From NCBI RefSeq assembly GCF_026230105.1, contig NC_079476.1:40786559-40850558 (forward strand): a DNA stretch of 64,000 nucleotides. Direction: 5' to 3'. Position numbers and translations under genes: made by a program. Every line of letters begins with the position of its first letter. Within the stretch, counting starts at the first letter, position 1. This DNA is from Diorhabda sublineata. Taxonomy: Eukaryota > Arthropoda > Insecta > Coleoptera > Chrysomelidae. The notes beneath the pieces are model-generated. The model saw only the letters and a program-made list of their open reading frames with translations. It had not been told where the DNA came from and ran no database searches. Below, piece by piece: positions 1 through 10,808 of the stretch.

Positions 1-44
1 TGATAAACAGTGAAGATGATGAGTCCACGTGGACTGACGGTTAT
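1..44 (+). repeat. End of a foldback-type repeat (CACGTG palindrome motif)
   Basis: The first 41 bases match, with a few changes, the outer motif of the foldback at 19507-21459: a short AAACAGTG-type stretch, then GATGATGA, then the 12-bp palindrome GTCCACGTGGAC (23-34), then CTGACG-type sequence. Similarity to the foldback stops soon after base 43, so either the element ends here or this copy is truncated. The rest of the element would lie to the left of the window. Confidence 0.6.
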
Positions 45-1077
45 TGATTCCTTCTCGTATAACTGTCTTCTGCAATTGATATTGGAAGAACTCTAAAATC
101 CATGGAGGACCTTAGTATCTTTCATAATAGCACTTCCTTCCACTAACCATTTTTTTTTCTACTTTCCAATTCTTCTTTTTGTTTCCTTTTCACAATGTTT
201 ACTATGTCCTTATTCCTCATATATCCCTATCATTTATTAGTCTATATATTTGTGAATTTTTCTTTTAAAAGTTATAAAATTTTTGATGGTACTCCAAGTA
301 TCGGCTTGATAAAAATCGATGTATTTGTACCTTGAGGACTTGACTTAGTTAAAGATTATCCTGGTATAAAACAGCAATGTTGTGAATAAATTATTAATTA
401 TTATTAACGAGACAACAGAAAATATCGATAAATCGACAGAATCGTCGATATTGAGATGATGGAATCAAGATTATAGATGCGGAATAGAGAGATTGCAGCA
501 ACTCAGACATTAGAATCAATGAAATCTATAATGGAGTAGTGCAAAATGATAACTAACTTTGTTAATTATAATCCTGAAAGTTACAAGGTAGATTCATCAT
601 CCTTCGATTTTATGATAGTCCGATATAGCAACTTTATTCTCGCCTGAAGGGTTAATCCTATCATGTATTCGAATAATTCATAACGGAATCGACCAGGAAA
701 TCCACGTGAGCAATACTGGGCAAATTTAGAGAAATCTACGTTTATAATACTAACTTTGAATATGAATTAAAAGAGTTTTTCCAACGAAATATTCGATTTA
801 TGCACCAAGAGAATTTTCATATTATTGATTCACAATTTCCATTAAATTTTTCTCTATTTGTAAAACACGGAATAATCCCTGGTGGCGTACCGGATATTTA
901 TTATTGTTTAGCTAGGTGAGTGCAAGTGGTTCAAATATTTTTTCAGAGATTACAACAACTCAAAACACGAGAATGTCATTCATTTACCGGAGATACCGGG
1001 TTTAAATCGTTCAAATATATTTCGTAGTCCTTTTTTCCAATTTGATTGTAAATTGTCATTGCTTCGTCAATTAACTA
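45..1077. other. AT-rich sequence, nothing recognised
   Basis: I see no coding similarity, tandem repeat or strong palindrome here. It is probably intronic or intergenic filler. Confidence 0.5.
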
Positions 1078-1500
1078 TACAGGGTGTCCCACGACGAGTT
1101 AAAACTATCTCTATATGGCAAAATACTTATGGTAAAATCATGAAAATTTCTACGTCTGGGTTTTCGGATACGATCTTTTTAACTAAAATATTTTCAAATA
1201 TTATTTTGTTATATATTTGTTATTTTTAATGCAACACTTTGTATATTAATACATTTTTGAAATCTACGTAAAATTTTAGTATACTTTTGTCGAAAATTTC
1301 ATACTTTTTGAGTTATTAAATTTTTTGTAAAAAATTTGACAGTTGCAGACCCTTATAAATTATTTTTTTACGAGGATACCCTTAAAGATATGAAAATAAT
1401 TTCTATTCAGTTTTTTCATGTAAGTTGAGACGTATTTGATTCTATGTTCAAAAAGTTTCCATTTCATACAGGGTGTGTATAAAGAGTGTTCAAAGTTTAA
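1078..1500. repeat. Repeat bounded by TA-CAGGGTGT motifs
   Basis: TA followed by CAGGGTGTCCC occurs at 1078-1090, and TA followed by CAGGGTGTG at 1467-1477, in the same orientation. TA-CAGGGTG termini with a TA target are seen on several insect Tc1/mariner-type elements and their short derivatives. The same motif begins the mariner-like 3' end at 52451 and appears inverted at 63600-63608. The interior is AT-rich and non-coding. Classifying this as a non-autonomous mariner-type repeat is inference. Confidence 0.4.
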
Positions 1501-2315
1501 CTTCATAAATATCAAGTTTTCTTTATTTTTTTAAATAGAACCACCCGGTTTTTTCTGATTTAATGTATTCAGGGGTGAAAAATAAGGAAAATTCATGTAT
1601 ATTTTTCTTTACCTAAACCTAAACCCTAAAACCTTTTTATATCATTTCTCTTCGTCTTAGTTATGTACATATAAATTTTCTCTTTATAATTTTCGTTTTT
1701 TTAGCTTTTACCCACGACTTCTTCATTCTATATTATCTTATTTAGTTTATTTATTTCTTTAAGTGATGATTATCTTAGTATTTCTGCTGTAATTTCACCA
1801 TCCTTAATCTTCTCGTTGTTTTTGGTCTGTTTTGATGGTTTTTACTTCTTCGGATTGGGGTTTCTATTACATTACCTAGAAGAATATTCTTGTCTTTTAA
1901 TAGAAGGATGTTTTTTTTTATTTGCTTCTTTATTCCTGTCTTATATTGTGTTTTCTGACTCCTGCATATTATTTTCAATTCTTTGTTCGCTTCGTTTTAC
2001 CTTAAGACACTTCCTTCCTCATCCGTCGCTCATTATTCTTGTCATCAAACAAATCTTTATCATTTCTTTCTTCATTTGTGTTTGCTTTTAATTTGTTCTA
2101 CTTCTAAGCTATTCGTATTGTTCTTATTTGTTATTTTTTCTTGTTCTGTCTTTGATTTTTCATATTTTAAATTTTCTTTAGCATAGTATTTTTTATATTT
2201 GTTTTTTTATTGATGTTTCAAGTATTTTCACACAGAGGTGTCGTTAATTGCTTGAAATGCAGCATATGTTTCAAGTTTGAAGATGCCACGTTGTTTTATA
2301 TTTGATTGGTAGCCA
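1501..2315. other. T-rich sequence, nothing recognised
   Basis: A strongly T-rich stretch on the plus strand (about 1640-2210) gives long open frames by composition only. No protein similarity was recognised. Confidence 0.5.
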
Positions 2316-2359
2316 TTAATATCCAACGTTTTCATGAAACAAATTGGTCATCGTTATTT

Positions 2360-2992
2360 GACACAATATAGAAGCTGAATTAGATTTTACTCTGGATGAG
2401 ATTGATCCTTCGTTATCAACAGCAAAATATTGGGTAGCAAAGTTTAAACAACGAGGCCGTACGATCCGCGAAGACCAGCATCGCAGTGGTCGACCAAATG
2501 AGGTGACGACTCCATAAATGTTGAAGAAACTCCACGAAGCGGTCTGAAACATCGAGTGTTTGGCTATTATATGACACAATATAGAAGCTGAATTAGATTT
2601 TACTCTGGATGAGATTGATCCTTCGTTATCAACAGCAAAATATTGGGTAGCAAAGTTTAAACAACGAGGCCGTACGATCCGCGAAGACCAGCATCGCAGT
2701 GGTCGACCAAATGAGGTGACGACTCCAGAAATGTTGAAGAAACTCCACGAAGCGGTCTGAAACATCGAGTGTTTGGCTATTATATGACACAATATAGAAG
2801 CTGAATTAGATTTTACTCTGGATGAGATTGATCCTTCGTTATCAACAGCAAAATATTGGGTAGCAAAGTTTAAACAACGAGGCCGTACGATCCGCGAAGA
2901 CCAGCATCGCAGTGGTCGACCAAATGAGGTGACGACTCCAGAAATGTTGAAGAAACTCCACGAAGCGGTCTGAAACATCGAGTGTTTGGCTG
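2360..2992 (+). repeat. 213-bp tandem triplication inside mariner
   Basis: The unit beginning GACACAATATAG starts at 2360, 2573 and 2786, a constant period of 213 bp, giving just under three copies. The copies look almost identical; one visible difference is ATAAATG in copy 1 against AGAAATG in copies 2 and 3. Because 213 is divisible by three, the opposite strand shows a 220-codon open frame with a 71-residue internal repeat. That frame is an antisense artefact. Confidence 0.95.
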
Positions 2993-3178
2993 TTTCATAG
3001 AATAAAGTTCAAGGGATGAAACGTGGGTCCATCACTTCACATCCGAAACAAAAGAAGAATCAAAACAATGGACTGAAAGGGGTGAATCGGCTCCAAAGAG
3101 CGCAAAGACCGATCCATCTGCAGGCAAGGACACGGAGTCGGTTTTTCGAGATGAACATGGAATAATTTTCACTAACTA
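2360..3178 (+). pseudogene. Broken mariner transposase with triplicated DNA-binding region
   Basis: The plus strand encodes pieces of a mariner transposase. Each of three tandem 213-bp units (next entry) encodes part of the helix-turn-helix region, with motifs AKYWVAKFKQRGR and RSGRPNEVTTPEM, and ends in TGA. After the third unit the frame resumes as the catalytic-domain start, GDETW-type motif DETWVHHF (about 3015) followed by SAKTDPSAGK, and stops near 3178. DETW carries the first catalytic aspartate of the D,D34D family. The second and third acidic residues (HDN and SPDLAPSD regions) are absent. The element cannot encode a working enzyme. I found no terminal repeats. Confidence 0.85.
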
Positions 3179-4572
3179 AAAAGGAGAATATATTTTTGTG
3201 TTTATTGGGCCTTGTACACATACAAAAAAGTTTTCTAACAGTTCTAAATATTTCATAGTATTCCTAAATATTAGAATATGTTTTTTGAATGTCCCACAAT
3301 GATTTGGACCACATCATATAACTCTAATCGCATCGAGACTTATTACAGAGAATTATATTGGCAGTTATACATTAATTATATAGATTTACAAGGGTTTACG
3401 TCCAATGGTTTGGGTATTTTTGACGCAAAAAACATTTTCTCTCCAAACTTGAGCCTCTATTGTAGTTTCCAATCAATTTGTTCTGTAATTCTATTTAATC
3501 TTGTCACAGTTCAATATAATTTTATCATTTATTAATGGAAATATTTCACAAAACAATATTCCAACGTGTCACATATTCATTCAGGTGTTATCAATAGATT
3601 AATCTGGCCAAATGAGCTTTTTGAAACGAACCATTACACAAAATGTAATTAAATAAAAATAATCATCTCAAGGATATTTGTTTGATTATGGAACAATTCA
3701 CGTAATATCTCAAATAAGAAAGAAAGTCATTCATAATGAAACGGGTGATTTGTTTAAGTGTATAATCAGAATAAAGATGAGGAAAAAGGTTTAAAAACAA
3801 AAATAAGAAGAACAAAACGGGAGAAAGGGAATGGGAATAATGAGAAAATATAATAGAGGAATAAATTGCATGAAGAAGTGTAAAAAGGAAAGTAGATACT
3901 TATAATAATAAGAATTATTCATTTTTTAAGAATCGATATGCCAATCTTAGTTCTAGTTCAGTGCATAAGCACTAAAAATCGATTTTAATCGATTATTCGG
4001 CATTAATGTTTCACCAAACTACCGATTTTGGTAGTATTATTTACATTATTTATTTCTTTTTGCCGCGTATAATGTTAAACATCCCTGTCAGACTCAAAGA
4101 TAAACAAATATTGGTTATGTTCAAAGAGATTGAATAATTTTCCCAATTTCATTCATGCGTGCAAAAATCTATCGGGTCATTTACGGATACGAATATTTCA
4201 ATGAGCAGATAGCAATCAGAGTTTAATAGTTCTATTTGTTCGAAAGCGTATGTTTAATATTGACCATGTGAATGTTTTTGTGTTAAATAATAACAAAATG
4301 ATGAAAACGGTCAGGTCCGAATCTAGGCGGACGAATGAACAAATTATTTGTGCAACTTTGAGTTTACCTTCAATCTCTGAGGAAGAGTGAAAGATTCCCA
4401 GACTTTTATCTTTCTATATGGATTCAATCTTATCTATCATTTCAAGATGAGATCACCATAGACATACAGAGTGAGTTTTCTATATGGAACGCATCAATTA
4501 TCTCGGACGCGGCTTGTACAAGGTGATACCTAAATAATGTGGTTCCCAGAAGATCGTGGTTTTATCGAATGA
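3179..4572. other. AT-rich sequence, nothing recognised
   Basis: No coding similarity was seen. A pair of ATCGATT-type motifs near 3975-3995 forms a short palindromic stretch of no clear meaning. Confidence 0.5.
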
Positions 4573-4650
4573 CCCCCACGATTACCCGACATGAATCATT
4601 TAGATTATTTCCTGTGGAATCGCTTAAGATACATCGGGTTATTTTATAGT
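4573..4650 (+). pseudogene. Mariner-like transposase C-terminal scrap
   Basis: The plus strand from 4573 reads PPRLPDMNHLDYFLW followed by NRLRYIGLFY. This corresponds to the PPRSPDLxPLDYFLWGxLK segment around the third catalytic acidic residue of mariner-like (IS630-type) transposases, with the SPDL serine and leucine changed. Flanking frames are broken and no terminal repeat is visible. It is a short, old remnant. Confidence 0.65.
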
Positions 4651-5534
4651 TTCGCGGTTCCCTCGTTTTTTGGCTCTAGAAAATCGAAAAATTGTCCGAT
4701 TTCGATGTATTTTGTTTTAAAATATTCGTTTTTACAACGGATTTACGGAAAAAATTATGGGAATAGAAAAAAATGATTCCAGGGCGTTAACTGTTCATGA
4801 AAATTTAATCATTCACGTATAATTGTTGATAACTTTTATTCAAATAATCAAATGAAATAAAAAAATTATACAAAAACGTTGATTTATCATAGGATTGCCG
4901 ACCTCAAATTTAAAAAACCAGGATTTGAAGTTAGAAAAACAAGGACAATTCATTTTAAAAACAGGACGCATCAATATAGTTGCAATAGTTAAATAAATAT
5001 CTAGTGAAAACAGATGAAATAAAATTCAATTAATTAAAATAATAACACGTTTTAATAAAAATATTTGAATAAAATTATACGCAAGTTAAAAATTAGTTAT
5101 TAAAATATAAAACAAACACTTCAGTTTTTGAAATTTTTGAAACTTGGACTATAACTATTAGATATTAGATACTATGAAATATAGTTACAACTTAATAATA
5201 ATCTGACTGGATATCTAAGTAAGATTTGAGAAGAGGCGCGCAAATTTTGAAATTTGAAAACCCAGGACGTCCCAGGACACTACAAAAACTACGACATGTC
5301 GTGGAAAAACCTTGGCAACCTTAATTTTTCATAATAATTTCTCTTAAAATTGACCTTGTCTCACATATAATCGTTTTTACTTTTTTTTTATTAAGTAATC
5401 ATTTAAGTTATATGAACAAAAATAATCTTAAAATCACTTATGGTAATCAAGTGTGAAATATTGACAGTTAACTTTGAAAAATTGCAAATTTCCTTACTTG
5501 GATTGATTGTTAGAGATAAAACAAGCATTTTTCA
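4651..5534. other. AT-rich sequence, nothing recognised
   Basis: No gene, repeat or palindrome of note was seen. Confidence 0.45.
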
Positions 5535-6110
5535 ATTTTTTTTTCCCAAAATGTTCGTTTTTTGTGTAGATTTACAAAAAAATATATGAACTGCGTTTGA
5601 TGCTTTGTGAAAAAGTTATGAACGATTATATACGAAGAAGTGCTTCACATTTAAAGTTATAAAACTATATGAAACCTCCAGGTGAGGAATTTTCCTAATT
5701 TTTTTTCATAAATTTGCCATAAAAATGTTCTTTTTTCCAAAATATTCGTTTTTTTGTGTGGATTAACAGAAAAATATATGATCTGCGTTTGGTGTTTTGT
5801 GAAAAAGTTATGAACGATTATATACGAAGAATTGCTTCACATTTAAAGTTATAAAACTATATGAAACCTCCAGGTGAGGAATTTTCCTAATTTTTTTTCA
5901 TAAATTTGCCATAAAAATGTTCTTTTTTCCAAAATATTCGTTTTTTTGTGTGGATTAACAGAAAAATATATGATCTGCGTTTGGTGTTTTGTGAAAAAGT
6001 TATGAACGATTATATACGAAGAATTGCTTCACATTCAAAGTCATGAAACTATTTGAAATCTCCAGGTGAGGTATTTCCCATATTTTTTCATAAATCTGCC
6101 ATAAAAATGT
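5535..6110 (+). repeat. 192-bp tandem repeat, about three copies
   Basis: The phrase GAAACCTCCAGGTGAGG recurs at 5671 and 5863, and as GAAATCTCCAGGTGAGG at 6055, a period of 192 bp. Each unit also contains TGTGAAAAAGTTATGAACG and ATAAATTTGCCATAAAAATG. The middle copy and the overlapping parts of its neighbours are nearly identical, while the outer edges drift. No coding potential was seen. It resembles a short satellite-like array. Confidence 0.9.
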
Positions 6111-7391
6111 TTATAAAAAAGTTCATCGAAATCGGATGATTTTTCGATATTCTAGAACCAAAAAAACGAGTCTAAAATTACCAAACATCGTTTAAGAAAC
6201 AAATCCTGTCCATTTTCGAGATTTAAAAGATAGAATTACCACATAGATGTGAAAAATTTAGCAGTCAGGGATGCTGCAAAATGTATTTCAAAGTTTTAAA
6301 AATCGTATTTTTTGTTGTATTCACAAATTCAATTCTAACATGACACAAACATTCAAAAATTTGTCTTCGGCAGATTTTCTGCACCAAGATTTGGATAAAT
6401 ATTTTACTGCCACAGTTTCGTTAAACTTTTTACTAATTTACTGAAACTAGAGATTTGTATTAGCACGTTATATAGTAGTTAAACGAATAAACAACACTTG
6501 CAGATAACATACATTGGGGCTAGACAGTGCGAGATTTTTACTCTAATTGGGCTTCTTCATGATAAGGATACAGCATCGCTTATAAAAAACATTCATTTCA
6601 ACAGATATGAATTTATTAAAGACAGAAATTAAAAATAATAATATTGACAACCAGGTGTCCAGTGGGCGGTTTTTTTTCCTGGATGATAGTAGTTCATGGG
6701 GTCCGAGGTTACTACGGTAGACATATAGGTCATAACCAAATTATGAACCCTGGGAAATAACATCTTCATCTTCATCTACATTTACTACACATTTCCCTTA
6801 ATGGGAGTATCAGTAGATGACATATGTCACTTTCGATATTATCGTCTTTGTTTTGTCGGAAGAATAATTTGCGCTAGTTTCAATGTTGGCTTCGTTTTGC
6901 GAAGCGAACGAGATATTACAAAGCAAAATCTACGCTTGTGATTTTACATCGATGTTTTAGGTTTCGATATCGATTTTCAAACACGTCTCCTTCCTATTTA
7001 TATTAATACAAATATTTCAAAAGCTAATAAAATTGTACTAAATCTCAATGTAGTTGTTATATAGCGGAAAGAAATTGTATTAACCAGAATAGAAGGAAAA
7101 AGAATACAAAATACATTTTGGATTACTAGTTATTCCAAACACGTTTAGTAAATAGATATTTACTTTGGTTGCAATTCTTTCGATTTGGGTGAACATGAAT
7201 TGTTTATGTTAATGGTAGGAAAGCAATCGGGACGTGCCATACTAGTAAATCGCTTATTTTGAGTTAGAATTCTGTTAGTTTCATTCTTAATCGTATTTTG
7301 ATAGATGTATCACTATTTCTTACATTTTAATCAATTAATATTCTTTATATATCACAAAATATTGAAAATTTTACGAGTATCAACACATAGA
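6111..7391. other. AT-rich sequence, nothing recognised
   Basis: Mixed AT-rich sequence with no recognised coding or repeat structure. Confidence 0.45.
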
Positions 7392-8063
7392 GATTCAAGT
7401 CCAATTAAATTTTTGATTGAAGAAGCTTCTTTTTTACAAGAATTCTTTCCGCAATCCGTCTTGTTCAAAGTGAAGATCTATGCGTAAGTCTTCAATGCAC
7501 TGATGTAGATCTGTGGCCCTGATACAATGAACCTGCCTCAAGCAAGTGCGTTACGACATTGATAACTTATTTTCACGAAAAATCAATAGATAAAATGAAA
7601 ATTTAGTAATTTTTGTAAGGTTAAGTTAGGTAAGGTTGTGTTAGAGACTGAAATAGAGTTAACCAAAAATAAATTTGTTTCTAATAGCGGGGTTTATACC
7701 CAAATAATTGAGACCAACTGGAGATTTCTGAGATCATTCTTCTGCGATAGTTGTGTACCTTCAGAATATCGGGTGGACTGAATCATTGAATATACATGGC
7801 CACGAGAATGTCGTAAATCTGAACCAATAGACCCATTTATTTCAATGATAGAAGAAATCAAAAAAGATTTTCAAATGCAAAAATTATAGAATCAAGTCCA
7901 ATTAAAATATTTGATCGCAGAAGCTTCTTTTTTTACAAGAATTTTTTCTGCAATCCGTCTAGTTCATAGTAAAGATCTATGAGTAAGTTTTCAATGCACT
8001 GATGTTGATCTGTGGTCCTGATACAATGAACCTGCCTCAAGCAAGTGCGTTACGACATTGAGA
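7392..8063 (+). repeat. Direct repeat of a ~172-bp block flanking a Merlin fragment
   Basis: The block at 7392-7563 is repeated at 7890-8063. Both start with TCAAGTCCAATTAAA and end with GCAAGTGCGTTACGACATT, with scattered substitutions between. A second, shorter block (TTTCACGAAAAAT, then ATAGATAAAATGAAAATTTAG, then GTAAGGTTA) follows directly after the first copy (7569-7622) but lies about 285 bp after the second (8349-8402). The second copy begins right after the stop of the plus-strand Merlin fragment, so these blocks may be Merlin terminal or UTR sequence. Confidence 0.8.
7689..7889 (+). pseudogene. Merlin transposase C-terminal fragment
   Basis: From 7689 the plus strand reads GVYTQIIETNWRFLR, matching the GVHTQxIExxW segment of Merlin / IS1595-type DDE transposases, where the glutamate of IE is the third catalytic residue. 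A TGA interrupts at 7779. The frame resumes one register away as EYTWPRECRK and then MIEEIKKDFQMQKL before TAG at 7887-7889, resembling the Merlin tail (EYLWRRKF-type). The N-terminal catalytic part is missing. A second Merlin fragment lies inverted at 8450-8700. Confidence 0.7.
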
Positions 8064-8397
8064 ATTGATCAAATTGACAGCCGACCCGACCTATCCCTAT
8101 CTCACACTATTTTGTTTTATATAGAGTCAAAGTTGGTAACCATGTTTATATTAATTTTTAATTCAGTTAAGTTGGCAGGCGATAAGCACTAGATATGTTC
8201 AAGTGACAGTAATGGTATGACACAAAAATTGTGACAGGCAAACGCGTTCCAATTTGTAATTTTAAGAATTTGTTAAGCAAGAGTTTTGCTAATCAAAACA
8301 AGTATCATTTTACAACAAAAAACCCAAACCCACTGAAAATAACAACAATTTTCACGAAAAATTAATAGATAAAATGAAAATTTAGTAATTTTTGTAA

Positions 8398-8450
8398 GGT
8401 TAGGTTTGGCTAGGCTAGATTAAGTTAGGTTAGGTTGGACTTAAACCTTA
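8398..8450. repeat. Degenerate TTAGG-like stretch
   Basis: The phrases GGTTAGGTTTGG, GGCTAGGCTAG and TTAAGTTAGGTTAGGTTGG follow one another here. A shorter version (GGTTAAGTTAGGTAAGG) follows the matching block at 7620. TTAGG is the common insect telomere repeat. These runs are too short and degenerate to be a telomeric tract and may be a retroelement tail or simple sequence. Confidence 0.4.
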
Positions 8451-8700
8451 AACTTTGAAAATCGTTTTTGATTTCTTTCATTAATGATTCGAATTGATTT
8501 ATTTTCTCAGAGGTTTCCAAGTGGCCTCAATAATTTGGGTATGAACCCTTCTATCAATAACAAATATTTCTTTGTGATTGACCCACTTATGAGTGTAGCC
8601 TTCATCGCTGAGGCATCGATAGGCTAGCCAGCCATCTGTATGAATTATGCTTCCTGGAACGACATGCTTTTTTTGATAAGAAACTCTTTTTTTCACACAT
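8450..8700 (-). pseudogene. Merlin transposase fragment (DGW to IExxW core)
   Basis: The minus strand reads VPGSIIHTDGWLAYRCL, then GYTHKWVNHKEIFVID, then VHTQIIEATWKPLRK before a stop near 8499. HTDGW carries the second catalytic aspartate and IE the third acidic residue of Merlin/IS1595-type transposases, and VNH..F.D..VHTQ is characteristic. Downstream of the stop, FESLMKEIKNDFQ matches the tail of the plus-strand fragment (EIKKDFQ), so roughly 30 codons between them look deleted. The N-terminal aspartate region is not found. The two Merlin fragments lie tail to tail, about 560 bp apart. Confidence 0.8.
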
Positions 8701-10808
8701 AGATAGATCTTGATGGGATCTATCGAACGAAGTTATCCACGGTTCGATATCTGTTAGCCTTTCTGAGATAACGGCCACGGTAAATGTTTCCGAATAAAAT
8801 AGATTGATAGTCTATGTTATCATACTATTTTTCTGTTTTTTCGTGAATGGGTTGCCAAAATTTCTCAATGACCTTGAAAAACTTCAACCCTTACTGAAAA
8901 TTTTTCTAGCGCCGACTAATTATTAAGACCAATCGACCTTTTATGACCTATTTTTGATCTTCCAGATGGTATAAATTCTACGAATTCTACGAACTAAACA
9001 TCTGACAACATTGTAGATACTACCAAAACATTGTCCGTATTAAAAAACAAAATTTATGAAAACCGTTTCACATTTAAATGAAGCGTTATATAATTTAAGC
9101 CCGGTGCGTAATTATATATTTTTTTTCTTCGATCCCAAGTATAAATTTTAAATGTGGAAAACAGTTTCTCAGAAATTGTATAATATAAATTCATCACTTC
9201 GATATTATTAGAACTTCCTTTTAGAAAAAGTGTGAACTTGTATAAATTGCCCCAGTTCGGTCACTTGAATCGTTTGTTATAACGTAATTCCATGAGGGAT
9301 TAAATTTGAGATGGATAATAGCTTAAAATGGCAATTTTGCCGTCAAACAAACGGAGTGTTTTTGGGATATAATTAAATCCCGAGTTATTCAGAACAGGTG
9401 GATGTAAACTTGATATTATTAGATTACAACGACTCAAAATGATACTTTTTAATTATGTGAACCTATTAGTGACTTCCTACAAACGTTTTGCTGTAGAATA
9501 GGATAAAGTGCAGGTAATTTAGAATCATACGTCCAATATCCTGCGCTCTCAAAATAGATGGGGCTTAAAACTGTTATTGATTTTAGTTTGGGCGCTTATA
9601 AATCTGACGTGTCCCATGAAACGGGAGAGCTGCCGGATAAAGCATTGTGCTCTAATTTACATTGCAGCAACGTTTCTAAAGAGCGCCTTTGACCGCCAAT
9701 TACAATATCATTGCAACCATTGTTATCATTATCAGGAAACAATATGCATTGTCTTTTAGGAATAGCGTTAGGTTTTGTGGATATTGTTGTTGAAATCTTG
9801 AGATTTATACGCCAACAAATATTTTGTAAATGAAGCGAGTGTTAAGAAGACGATTAATTAATGAGGGTTTTTGTTTCCATGGATAGTATTTTGATATCTT
9901 ACGAAATTTCCTTCCTATATCTAACTTTTTATCCGTATGTGATCTGTATATGTATCTATTGCGGTTTTGGATCTTTTCTTAGTGATTTTCTTTTCTTTCA
10001 CACCTGCTTTATCTCATTTTGAAAATTTGTCGATTTCTCTTTATATTTCATTAATTCTATTGATATTTTCTTCATTATTCTTTCAGTATTATTCTATCAA
10101 GAATTTTAAATGGAATTAGTGGTTTATTTGGTGTAATTTAGAGTTTACTGACATCATTATGGTTCCAAATAAGATTCTTTAGAAAATAGAATGATTTTGT
10201 ACTACTTTAAGCTATCTACTTTGAAGAGAACTTGAAAAAATGCCAATTTTTCGAAACAAAGTCATTAACTTTGACGCGTTTTTGTTGCTCAATTTATTTA
10301 TTTCTCGAAACGATTTCCAAACTGGAATCTGTGGGTCTATAAACCTGTCAATAGACGATTTTTTAATTTATGAATATTTATTTCAAGTCAGCGACTAAAT
10401 TCTTCATATATTTCATCATAAACATCCATAAATTATTTACAATTTGGGCAATTATTTTGTATTTTGTTCTGGAAACCTAGAGAATGGACAATTTAGTATT
10501 TACTATGATATATGTTTACTAATAACTTTCCAATATCATTTTATGAAATAGTTTTCAAAATAATTTTAACCACAACTTTTAATTCATGTTTTTCATTGTT
10601 TCGAATATTATTTTTGTTAATATCAGATGCTTGATGAGAAAGCAAACTTGAAGAAGATGAAATAAAATATAATTAAATAGAAAATATATTAACTTATGAG
10701 CCCAGAAATTCTAATAATAAAAAATATTATTTTACCTGTATGTGGAGATGATTTCAACAATATAATATAATAACAATAAATCATTTATCTTGTTGGAAAA
10801 AATATATA
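8701..10808. other. AT-rich sequence, nothing recognised
   Basis: Apart from a slightly GC-richer patch at about 9560-9720 with no recognised coding content, I see no structure. Confidence 0.45.

Noticed and set aside
8..42. Hammerhead ribozyme (GATGATGAGTCC...GGAC resembles CUGAUGA-stem-GAAA)
   Set aside because: The required C of CUGAUGA is A, and GAAA is replaced by CTGACG. All three occurrences share these changes, so the catalytic core is absent.
1816..2186. Overlapping plus-strand frames rich in Phe, Leu and Ser
   Set aside because: Explained by T-rich composition. No recognised protein, start context or splice signal.
2316..2978. 220-codon minus-strand frame with a 71-residue internal repeat
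   Set aside because: It is antisense to three tandem mariner helix-turn-helix units. The 213-bp period keeps the antisense frame open. The sense strand explains the sequence.
5535..6110. CRISPR-like array
   Set aside because: Units of 192 bp repeat in full with no short-repeat/unique-spacer alternation, and the genome is eukaryotic.
7531..7563. tRNA-derived SINE promoter (GGTTCATTGTA on the minus strand as a B box)
   Set aside because: It deviates from the B-box consensus and no A box lies at the right distance.
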